From positions 1 through 28,440 of the forward strand of contig JBAQMG010000112.1 of NCBI GenBank assembly GCA_049302575.1: 28,440 nucleotides of DNA, given 5' to 3'. This DNA comes from JBAQMG01 sp049302575 (lineage in GTDB: Bacteria; Bacillota; Desulfitobacteriia; Desulfitobacteriales; Desulfitobacteriaceae). A program made the position numbers and the translations under genes. The number at the start of each line of letters is the position of its first letter. Position 1 is the stretch's first letter. The notes under the pieces were generated by a model, which was given only the letters and a program-made list of their open reading frames with translations, made no database searches and was not told the DNA's origin. This document shows positions 21,426 to 28,440 of the stretch, one piece after another.

Positions 21426-22622
21426 TTATTCTTTCCTTAACATAGCTATTACTTTGCCTGCTTGTATTACGTTATTTTTGTTTTCCAAAACATATTTTTT
21501 TGCTGCTAAACCTTTATGATGTAACTCCTCTTTAGTTTTTGATAATATATCTTTCAAAGTATCAGTTAACCCAGCCACCGTCTCATACTCAATTAAATAC
21601 ACGTATTGCTGGTAATCTGTCGGCATACCAGGCAGATTACTTGTGAGAGTTGCAGTGCCCGATACCATATATTCCATATTTTTTGATGGAAAGGAGTATT
21701 TTGTATATTCTTCAGTCGTTGGTCGTGGGTTAACTAATAGGATTGCTTTAATCTGTTCCTGAATAACTACATCATTGGAAACTACTCCGAAATATTTAAT
21801 ACTTGGACATTCTTTACATATTTCTCTAAGTTCCTCTCCAAAATCTCCACTTCCGTATATATGCAGTTCGGTATTATTAACCTCTGCGGCTACGAATGCA
21901 TCCGTTAATAGTTTTATTCCATAAATCCTTTGAAGTGCCCCAGTATACATACAAATCTTTTTTTCATATTTCCCGTCAAGATCATTTATGACCTTAGACA
22001 TCTTAATATCAACCTGTCCTTCTATAACAATGTATGGTTTTTGCTTTTTATTAATTAGTTCGTTCATATATTGGGTTAAAAAAACATATGCTTTAAATCT
22101 ATTCATAATTAATGTATTTATTGTCATCACCACTTTGTTAATAAGACTTATTTTATCTCTTGACATTCTAGCAAAAAAGACAGGAACATCAGTTACTATT
22201 CCTACACTACGTGTTCGAGTTATCATAGATGCCAATATGGCAGCACTAGCTATTGAGATGTTCAGTACATCACATATTACTATTCCTTCTTTTTTTTTCA
22301 AGAGCCATTTTAACGCGAAAAAAAAACAGGCAAAAAATAAGAATATCTGTCTCAATATAGGCCAATTAATAAACGCTAAATATCTATATTCTATACCGTT
22401 AACTTCTTCTTTTTCATTTCTATAATAAAATTGAGCTGATATTGATCGGTTTACAGGTTTAGATGAGAGTACCGTTATGTATGTTCCTTCATTTTGTGCC
22501 AATCCCTCAACCATTAATAGATGATATTTTTGAGCTTGCTGTACAGGTTTAATAGTTGCATTTTCAAATAGATCTCTAAATTTACTGTTTGAGCATAGGC
22601 TGGAAATATATAAAATGTCCAT
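21426..22622 (-). CDS. Glycosyltransferase family 4-type
   Basis: The 398-aa GT-B protein has an N-terminal Rossmann-like half with M-D-I-L-Y-I-S-S and a hydrophobic stretch at about 93-110. The C-terminal donor domain carries K-I-C-M-Y-T-G-A-L-Q-R-I-Y-G-I-K-L-L, H-I-Y-G-S-G-D-F-G and the E-x7-E-like Y-S-F-P-S-K-N-M-E-Y-M-V-S-G-T-A region typical of GT4 enzymes. It probably adds a sugar of the EPS repeat at the cytoplasmic membrane face; specificity cannot be read. AGGGGGATTC precedes ATG 22622. It lies between wzy and another GT-B glycosyltransferase. Confidence 0.86.
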   Translation of the reverse strand: MDILYISSLCSNSKFRDLFENATIKPVQQAQKYHLLMVEGLAQNEGTYITVLSSKPVNRSISAQFYYRNEKEEVNGIEYRYLAFINWPILRQIFLFFACFFFALKWLLKKKEGIVICDVLNISIASAAILASMITRTRSVGIVTDVPVFFARMSRDKISLINKVVMTINTLIMNRFKAYVFLTQYMNELINKKQKPYIVIEGQVDIKMSKVINDLDGKYEKKICMYTGALQRIYGIKLLTDAFVAAEVNNTELHIYGSGDFGEELREICKECPSIKYFGVVSNDVVIQEQIKAILLVNPRPTTEEYTKYSFPSKNMEYMVSGTATLTSNLPGMPTDYQQYVYLIEYETVAGLTDTLKDILSKTKEELHHKGLAAKKYVLENKNNVIQAGKVIAMLRKE

Positions 22623-22776
22623 GAATCCCCCTGTTTATTGAGATGCGTATATGCATGATTCCCTCTAATAATTTGTTAATCGCCCCCACAAAGCAAATTA
22701 CAGGTCACTGCAATAATATCCGTAGAGTATGTCTCACTTTATTAATTTACTACGACTTCCTTTTGCCTAATCAATT

Positions 22777-23874
22777 TTACAACATCTCGTTTTTCAGAAT
22801 ACCTTTTATTACATTAACCCCCTCTTGATATTCTACTAAAATTTCGTCTAGCTTACTATTACAGTTTTCTTCAAACGCTTTCCATGTTATTGAAGTGTAA
22901 AACCGAAATAAATCATTTGCAAAAGACTGGCTATATGGGTTGCACTCAAAACCAATTTTAGCGTCCGTAACTTGCCTTCCCATATAAGACCCAGCATTAC
23001 AAAGTTGTGGAATGCAGAAAATAAGACCATCATAAAACTTGTTTGCCATTGCAGGTTGCATTGTCTTATCATTTTCAAACACATTGTGTATAAAGTCCGT
23101 TTCTTTTGCGAAACTGTATCGTTCTTCGGGTCTATACTCCCCATGAAAAAAGACATTTTTTATATCAAATTCTATACAGTACCTTTTTAAATTATGCGCA
23201 GTCTCCTGCTCCCTTCCATGATAATGGAGCTCAAAGCGACTATCATTTGCCAATCTCTCAATAATACTTTTGTTAATATCTACATGTCTAATAAAACCCC
23301 AATATCGAATTCTTATCGGGTCTATCTCCCGTGACCCGCAACGTCGCACATCTTTATTCTCGATAGAATCCAATAAGATATTATGGGAAATATATATTTT
23401 ATCCATATTAGGCAGATACACTCTAAACGCATCCGAACTAACAAAGGTTGCAACCGAGTGTTCTACCAATTTATGAATTATTTTTTTATAAATCCTAATG
23501 TTCTCAAAAGTTACATCGCGATAATCCAAAATATATTTATTTGAATAATACTTTTTCAAAATATCAAAAAGAATTACTCCAGGAATTGTATGCATGACTA
23601 TCACAAGATCGAATTTTCCATAAAGCAACAATTGCTTTACTTGTTTTCTATACTTCATAAAACTTTTTATTTTTCTTATCTTTGCGACATCATCTTCTTG
23701 ATATAACCTAAACTCGTGTAATTTTATATTAAATGGTAGAGAAATTTCCTCCTTTAAGTCCCTATTCCAATATTGCAAATGAATTTCGTTATCTGTTTTA
23801 GTGAGTTGTTCCAAGTAAAAATTCATATACGGCATATAAGCTAGTTTAGTGAAACCAATTATTAATATCCTCAT
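22777..23874 (-). CDS. GT-B-type glycosyltransferase
   Basis: The preferred start is ATG 23874, giving 365 aa. GAGGTGAGA precedes it, the protein then begins M-R-I-L-I-I-G-F as in GT-B enzymes, and the gap to the upstream gene is 7 bp. The longer frame to 23955 overlaps the previous gene and adds 27 unlikely residues. The N-terminal domain contains F-D-L-V-I-V-M-H-T-I-P-G and Y-I-L-D-Y-R-D-V; the C-terminal half has I-R-I-R-Y-W-G-F-I-R, F-E-L-H-Y-H-G-R-E and F-F-H-G-E-Y-R-P-E-E-R. The family is a divergent GT4-like group; donor and acceptor are unknown. Confidence 0.83.
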   Translation of the reverse strand: MRILIIGFTKLAYMPYMNFYLEQLTKTDNEIHLQYWNRDLKEEISLPFNIKLHEFRLYQEDDVAKIRKIKSFMKYRKQVKQLLLYGKFDLVIVMHTIPGVILFDILKKYYSNKYILDYRDVTFENIRIYKKIIHKLVEHSVATFVSSDAFRVYLPNMDKIYISHNILLDSIENKDVRRCGSREIDPIRIRYWGFIRHVDINKSIIERLANDSRFELHYHGREQETAHNLKRYCIEFDIKNVFFHGEYRPEERYSFAKETDFIHNVFENDKTMQPAMANKFYDGLIFCIPQLCNAGSYMGRQVTDAKIGFECNPYSQSFANDLFRFYTSITWKAFEENCNSKLDEILVEYQEGVNVIKGILKNEML

Positions 23875-23881
23875 TGCAATC

Positions 23882-25087
23882 TCACCTCGCCAGCTCGCGG
23901 AATATATCAATGAACTTATTTGTATTGATTGTACTTGTATAATTAGCTTCTCCAAATGTTTTCGCCTTATCTGCCATCTCTGTGACTTTTTCAGGATGCT
24001 GGTATAAGTCCAATATGGCCTCTGCTAAAGTTTTATAGTCAGAGTTTGTTACTGACACTCCAATACCATTTTCGTTAAACATCTTGAAATACTCTGAATC
24101 TTGCTCTACTGAGTTCACAATCACACGCCGACAGGCCATCAAAAGTGGTACTTTACTTGGCACCCCATTGCCGATAACACCTTTACTGAGCGGGATAATA
24201 CATATTGAACACGCACTATACACATCAGGAACAATTTCAATGGGCTGAAGTGGATAGAACTGAATGTTAGTTAACTGCTGCTTTTCTGCTTCGTCCACAA
24301 ACTTTTGCTTGACGTTCCCATCTCCTATAATTTGAAACACAATTTCAGGCTCATCCTTCAAAAAATTGGCAACCTCTAGAATCGCCCTGTAGTTGAACAC
24401 GTAGCCAATGGTTCCCGCAAACTGTACGTAGAATTTGTCGGTAGGGATATTGTACTTCTTATTAAATTTGTTGCTTTCCAATGGGATTTCACAAACAGTC
24501 TTATCGTCATACCACGCAGGCACTACTCGAATTTTTTCAGCTGGCACTTTCTGTTCGATAACCTTTTTCTTCATATCCTCTGAAAGCACGGTGATTATGG
24601 AACTCATTTTATAAGTAAACTTTTGAATAAACTTAATCATGTTATATATAAATTTACTCTTTATGACACCGATATCATAGGCATGTCCAGGAAAAACATC
24701 ATATATGTTACAAACGATAGGTTTTCTGTTGAATAGCCTTAGCATGATCAACTGATAGATCATAGTTGGGCACGATTGCAAGAACACAACCTCGGCATCC
24801 TTCACCTTTTTCCATTTCTTATAGCTTGTAAAAGCATAGCTAGCTTCATCCAAGTACCGATTCATAAAACGTGTTTTATCTATCACCTTTCGGTCTACAA
24901 CATCATATGTAAAACCAGCTCTGCCTTGAAGTAACGATGGAATGTCATGGTTAATTTTTTTGCGTCTGCTTTGCACTAGGTGAACATTAAACCCTGCCTT
25001 TAAAAAATCGCTTATCATTACCATTGCCATCTGATTGTTCGGTCCAGGGGTGTCAAAACCATCTGTTGTAATATAAAGTATCTTCAT
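23882..25087 (-). CDS. Glycosyltransferase family 4, WbuB-like (probable L-FucNAc transferase)
   Basis: The 401-aa GT-B enzyme opens M-K-I-L-Y-I-T-T-D-G-F-D-T-P-G-P-N-N-Q and has V-Q-F-A-G-T-I-G-Y at about 228-236, I-I-G-D-G-N-V-K and the donor-binding G-N-G-V-P-S-K-V-P-L-L-M-A segment near 322-334. It resembles the WbuB-type glycosyltransferases that travel with the capE/F/G (fnlABC) genes, which lie directly upstream here. L-FucNAc transfer is therefore a context-based inference. AAAGGGGTTTTATA precedes ATG 25087. The 172-bp gap to capG holds no recognised signal. Confidence 0.86.
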   Translation of the reverse strand: MKILYITTDGFDTPGPNNQMAMVMISDFLKAGFNVHLVQSRRKKINHDIPSLLQGRAGFTYDVVDRKVIDKTRFMNRYLDEASYAFTSYKKWKKVKDAEVVFLQSCPTMIYQLIMLRLFNRKPIVCNIYDVFPGHAYDIGVIKSKFIYNMIKFIQKFTYKMSSIITVLSEDMKKKVIEQKVPAEKIRVVPAWYDDKTVCEIPLESNKFNKKYNIPTDKFYVQFAGTIGYVFNYRAILEVANFLKDEPEIVFQIIGDGNVKQKFVDEAEKQQLTNIQFYPLQPIEIVPDVYSACSICIIPLSKGVIGNGVPSKVPLLMACRRVIVNSVEQDSEYFKMFNENGIGVSVTNSDYKTLAEAILDLYQHPEKVTEMADKAKTFGEANYTSTINTNKFIDIFRELAR

Positions 25088-25259
25088 TATAAAACCCCTT
25101 TGCTAAAGATGGTCTCTTCACACTATTTTGGATTATTTCTTTGCTTGTAACTTTTTCTCCAAGCATTGATCTACTTATAAACTAATCCATCTTAACTATC
25201 ATAAAACTATATCCAAATCCCTCTTAAGACTCAATAATCAGGAATAAGTCTGCAATATC

Positions 25260-26408
25260 TCAATTAATTTTCCCCCACACAACTGAATTAATTATCTTCG
25301 TGTAACTCTGAATGATCTTAACCACTTTCACTGATACATTAGCATCGACATAGTCTGATACTAGGAGCGTCGTCTCATCATTCTCCTGCATAGCTTTTGC
25401 TAGCTCTATCGCCTGTTCAACATCCTGACAATCAATGCCCCCGATGACCACTGTCCCTTTGTCTAGCACTTCTGGTCGTTCAGTGGAGGTTCTCAATAAT
25501 ATTCCCGCAAAGTCTAAGATTGCGCTTTCTTCAGAGAGGGTTCCACTATCAGAAAGAACACAAAACGAGTTCTTCTGCAATTTATTGTAATCCAGAAAAC
25601 CAAACGGCTGTACACTCTGCACCAAGGGATGGAATGTAAATTTACGCTTCTCAATCAACTTTTTACTCCTAGGGTGGGTCGAGTAAATTACCGGCAATTG
25701 GTAACGTTCTGTTATATTATTAATTGCAGTCATTAAAGACAAAAAATTTGCTTCATGATCTATGTTTTCTTCCCGATGGGCTGAAACTAGGATGTATTTC
25801 CCTACTCCAATACCTAATCTATTCAGCACATCACTGTCATCAATTTTCTCCATATGCTCCTTCAATACTTCCTGCATAGGAGAACCGGTTACAAATATAT
25901 GCTCTTTCCTGAAGCCCTCTGATAATAGATTCCGTCTGGAATGTTCTGTATATGGCAGATTTATATCCGAAATATGGTCAACGATCTTACGATTAATTTC
26001 TTCCGGCACATTCTGATCAAAGCAGCGGTTGCCTGCTTCCATATGAAAAATTGGCACTTTGAGACGTTTAGCCGAAATCGCTGAAAGCGCTGAATTAGTA
26101 TCGCCAAGAATCAGCAAGGCATCTGGCATTTCTTTTTGCAGAACCTCATAAGATCTGGCAATAATATTACCCATGGTTTCACCAAGATTTTTACCTACAC
26201 TGTCTAAGTAATAGTCAGGTTCCCGTAGTTCTAATTCTTCAAAGAACACTTGGTTGAGCGCATAATCCCAATTCTGTCCTGTGTGGACAAGTATATGCTT
26301 GAAATATCGATCACATGCCTTTATTACTTCTGATAATCTGATGATTTCAGGTCTTGTTCCGAGGATGGTCATGACCTTTAGTTTATTTCCATTCATCTTA
26401 TCTACCAC
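25260..26408 (-). CDS. capG: UDP-N-acetylglucosamine 2-epimerase family (CapG/FnlC)
   Basis: The 382-aa non-hydrolysing epimerase has I-L-G-T-R-P-E-I-I-R near the N-terminus, V-H-T-G-Q-N-W, I-L-G-D-T-N-S, H-M-E-A-G-N-R and P-E-E-I-N-R-K, plus S-D-S-G-T-L-S-E-E in the C-terminal domain. With the CapE- and CapF-like genes upstream it should perform the final C2 epimerisation that yields UDP-N-acetyl-L-fucosamine, as in Staphylococcus aureus type 5/8 capsule. Start GTG 26408 lies 3 bp after the capF stop with GAGGAAG 8 nt before it; ATG 26396 (residue 5) is an alternative. A WecB (ManNAc-forming) role is less likely given the neighbours. Confidence 0.9.
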   Translation of the reverse strand: MVDKMNGNKLKVMTILGTRPEIIRLSEVIKACDRYFKHILVHTGQNWDYALNQVFFEELELREPDYYLDSVGKNLGETMGNIIARSYEVLQKEMPDALLILGDTNSALSAISAKRLKVPIFHMEAGNRCFDQNVPEEINRKIVDHISDINLPYTEHSRRNLLSEGFRKEHIFVTGSPMQEVLKEHMEKIDDSDVLNRLGIGVGKYILVSAHREENIDHEANFLSLMTAINNITERYQLPVIYSTHPRSKKLIEKRKFTFHPLVQSVQPFGFLDYNKLQKNSFCVLSDSGTLSEESAILDFAGILLRTSTERPEVLDKGTVVIGGIDCQDVEQAIELAKAMQENDETTLLVSDYVDANVSVKVVKIIQSYTKIINSVVWGKIN

Positions 26409-26411
26409 ACT

Positions 26412-27533
26412 TTACACTTCCTCATAGTAAGTGTCCGGTTTCTCCGGATTATAGCATTCATTGACCCACATTATCGTCACCAAATCTGTATCTCCTAGGT
26501 TTTCGATGTTGTGAGTATAACCAGTTGGAATATCTACCACTTCCAACTTATCTCCGCTAACGTGGTATTCAATGACTTGACTCTCTCCAATTTTTCTAAA
26601 TCGAATAACCCCCGTACCGCTCACCACTAAGAACTTCTCATTCTTGCTGTGGTGCCAGTGGTTGCCCTTCGTGATGCCTGGTTTGGAGATATTGACAGAT
26701 ACCTGTCCTCTCTCTGGAGTACGAATTATTTCAGTAAAGCTTCCTCGATCGTCAACATTCATCTTTAAAGGATAGCTAAAGTCATCCTCTTGAAGGAAGC
26801 TCAAATATGTACTGTAGAGGTTCTTCTCCAATTGATTTGACATATCGGCAACTGAAAGATTAATTCTACTCTCTTTAAAATTGCGAAACGTACTAGCCAA
26901 TGCCCCCAATTTGATGGAATGTGTAACTGGAACGATACAATGACCGTCTTGCACTGTTGGATTGCCTTCCAGCACTTTCAAAAACTCCTCAACCACATCA
27001 TCTATATAACACAATATCAAGTCTGCATCCGCATTGTTGACTTGGATGGGGAGGTCTCGCGCGATGTTATAGCAGAAAGTCGCCACAACCGTATTGTAGT
27101 TTGGTTGGCTCCACTTGCCGTAGATGTTGGTAAACCGGTAGATGTACACTGGCGCGCCAGTCGTCTTTCCATATTCAATTAGAGCCCCCTCGCCCTGCTT
27201 TTTGCTCAGACCGTATGGGTTGTCCCTCTCTGCCTGAATGCTTGAGGTGAAGACGATCGGCACCTTTTTCCCATTATTACGATTATATTTCTCCAAACTC
27301 TGGGTAATCTGCGCGGTAAAATCAGCATTGCCTTCAAAAAATTCCTTCTCGTCCTTCGGTCTGTTAACCCCTGCCAAATGAAAGATGAAATCACATTCTT
27401 TAAGGCATTCCGCTAACTCTACACCTGTAGTTTCAAGAGTTACCTTTAACAGTTCATATCTATCATCTCGCTCTAGAGTTGCACAGAGGTTTTTTCCTAT
27501 AAAGCCGTTGGCTCCAGTAATAATTATTTTCAC
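26412..27533 (-). CDS. capF: CapF bifunctional UDP-sugar reductase/epimerase
   Basis: The 373-aa two-domain enzyme starts with a short-chain dehydrogenase domain: I-T-G-A-N-G-F-I-G at 5-13, a S-S-I-Q segment and Y-G-L-S-K-K with the catalytic Tyr/Lys. The C-terminal cupin starts near 250, with K-G-N-H-W-H-H-S-K-N-E-K-F supplying metal ligands. This domain pair is specific to CapF/FnlB, which epimerises at C3 and reduces C4 of the CapE product on the way to UDP-L-FucNAc. Its length matches S. aureus CapF (about 369 aa). It sits between the CapE-like and CapG genes, starting 1 bp after the CapE-like stop. Confidence 0.94.
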   Translation of the reverse strand: MKIIITGANGFIGKNLCATLERDDRYELLKVTLETTGVELAECLKECDFIFHLAGVNRPKDEKEFFEGNADFTAQITQSLEKYNRNNGKKVPIVFTSSIQAERDNPYGLSKKQGEGALIEYGKTTGAPVYIYRFTNIYGKWSQPNYNTVVATFCYNIARDLPIQVNNADADLILCYIDDVVEEFLKVLEGNPTVQDGHCIVPVTHSIKLGALASTFRNFKESRINLSVADMSNQLEKNLYSTYLSFLQEDDFSYPLKMNVDDRGSFTEIIRTPERGQVSVNISKPGITKGNHWHHSKNEKFLVVSGTGVIRFRKIGESQVIEYHVSGDKLEVVDIPTGYTHNIENLGDTDLVTIMWVNECYNPEKPDTYYEEV

Positions 27534-27534
27534 T

Positions 27535-28347
27535 TTAGTTCATCTCTTTCATCCTAAGCTCTTTTCTAATGAAATCAAGACTTAACAATTTATCTTTTAC
27601 AGCTTCGACACTCAATCTATCTGTGTTATGGGAATTGTATTCTTCCATTGTAGAGAGGGTTTCACTTCCATCCACAAAGTATTGATCATAATTTAAATCA
27701 CGGTTATCGGCTGGTACTCTAAAGTAATTGCCCATATCTTCCGCTTTGAAGAATTCTTCTTTAGTCAGCAATGTCTCATATACCTTTTCTCCATGTCGAG
27801 TACCGATGATTTTGATTTCATGATTAGGATTAAAGAGCTGGCGCATAGCCTCTGCCAAGTCTCCGACAGTACTTGCAGGCGACTTCTGCACAACAGTATC
27901 ACCGCTCTGAGCATGTTCAAACGCATATACGACTAGTTCTACGGCCTCTTCAAGACTCATTAAATATCGAGTCATGTTAGGATCCGTGACTGTCATCGGC
28001 TGGCCTGTCCTAATCTGCTGTACGAACAGAGGAATAACAGAGCCTCGTGACGCCATAACATTGCCATATCGAGTAACGCAGATTATACATTTCTCCGAGG
28101 CTACTGTACGAGATTTAGCCACGACAATCTTCTCCATCATGGCCTTAGAGATACCCATTGCATTGATAGGATAAGCAGCTTTATCTGTTGAAAGACAGAT
28201 ACACTTTTTAACGCCATATTCGATAGCAGCAGTCAGTACGTTCTCTGTTCCTAGTACGTTTGTCTTGACTGCCTCTAAAGGAAAAAATTCGCAACTTGGA
28301 ACCTGTTTCAGAGCCAATGTCGTCAATCTAAGCATCCAATAATTCAC
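27535..28347 (-). pseudogene. capE: CapE/FnlA-type UDP-HexNAc 4,6-dehydratase, N-terminus missing
   Basis: From about residue 12 the sequence is a clear polysaccharide-biosynthesis dehydratase/5-epimerase: A-L-K-Q-V-P-S-C-E-F-F-P-L-E-A-V-K-T-N-V, L-S-T-D-K-A-A-Y-P-I-N-A-M-G with the catalytic-type Lys, R-Y-G-N-V-M-A-S-R-G-S and a complete C-terminal half ending next to capF. The family normally has about 75-80 more residues at the N-terminus, with the G-x-x-G-x-x-G NAD motif and the F-H-A-A segment directly before A-L-K-Q. Instead the frame carries unrelated residues and a stop (TAA) about 20 codons upstream of the homology. The break falls at about 28315. The remaining protein cannot bind NAD, so this copy is probably inactive. 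Confidence 0.85.
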
Positions 28348-28440
28348 AATGCAGATTTCTTATTCATAAAGAAGCGTTTCTTTCTAGGGATTTTGCGTTC
28401 AAATTGCCTGTCTGGTCGTATAGGCGTACGATTTCTGGAG
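28343..28440 (-). other. Unidentified sequence abutting the broken capE
   Basis: Reading from the window edge on the minus strand, one frame stays open for 32 codons to a TGA at about 28345-28343 and is rich in Lys/Arg (E-R-K-I-P-R-K-K-R-F-F-M-N-K-K). It could be the C-terminus of another gene, possibly a transposase, placed against the capE fragment. Too little is visible to assign it. Confidence 0.3.

Noticed and set aside
22777..23955. Longer glycosyltransferase frame starting at 23955
   Set aside because: It would overlap the previous gene by about 74 bp, and the RBS and conserved N-terminus support ATG 23874.

Overview
The window looks like the chromosome of an AT-rich, spore-former-type Bacillota, most likely Paenibacillus/Brevibacillus-like. 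The support is strong AGGAGG-type ribosome binding sites with frequent TTG/GTG starts, a Gram-positive split chain-length pair (separate CpsC-like membrane protein and CpsD-like kinase), lipoprotein and Sec signals, VanZ, and class I cyclic-di-GMP riboswitches. No rRNA, tRNA, CRISPR array or intact insertion sequence was seen. The genus is inference.

Region 1 (1-1666, + strand): two tandem c-di-GMP-I (GEMM) riboswitch/terminator units, 241 bp apart, lie ahead of a secreted Asp-box/beta-propeller-like protein. The first unit is cut by the window edge. Between the units sits what looks like the RBS and start codon of a vanished paralogous gene. A large hairpin at 1627-1666 separates this gene from the convergent operon.

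Region 2 (1644-4971, - strand): a compact peptide-modification (RiPP) operon in the transcribed order PqqD-like recognition protein, radical SAM/SPASM enzyme, two small precursor peptides (53 and 40 aa), HprK-like kinase, S24/S26 peptidase. The precursors share a YVKPMLE...LT.EE.FA leader and an S-x-C-x3-G-x-C core. The second is too short for usual ORF cut-offs. The leader, the kinase and a nucleotidyltransferase at 9226 resemble parts of paeninodin-type lasso peptide clusters, but no lasso cyclase is present and a radical SAM enzyme takes its place. This is the best candidate for an undescribed system.

Region 3 (5133-8458, - strand): VanZ-like protein, CpsD-like tyrosine kinase, CpsC/Wzz-like chain-length protein and an HlyD-like lipoprotein adaptor form the exopolysaccharide (EPS) export-control block. 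Upstream lies about 770 bp without an intact gene; it holds a small decayed ORF with one in-frame TGA.

Region 4 (9226-12384, + strand): an NTP_transf_5-type nucleotidyltransferase and a lipoprotein-like right-handed beta-helix protein, possibly an EPS lyase or epimerase.

Region 5 (12513-28347, - strand): a Wzx/Wzy-dependent EPS locus. In transcribed order it holds UDP-L-FucNAc synthesis genes (CapE-like 5'-truncated gene, CapF, CapG), three GT-B-type glycosyltransferases, Wzy polymerase, a GNT-I-like glycosyltransferase, an O-acetyltransferase, UDP-glucose dehydrogenase, Wzx flippase, an FrhB-like iron-sulfur protein and a polysaccharide pyruvyltransferase. The predicted product is an acidic polymer containing L-FucNAc and hexuronic acid, decorated with acetyl and pyruvyl groups. 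No priming phosphoglycosyltransferase is visible.

The EPS locus carries several lesions: an in-frame amber codon in wzx, an apparent one-base frameshift in the acetyltransferase, a 30-residue relic of a second wzy, two further orphan gene tails, and a CapE-like gene that breaks off sharply near 28315. This suggests repeated module exchange or decay, unless some lesions are sequencing errors.
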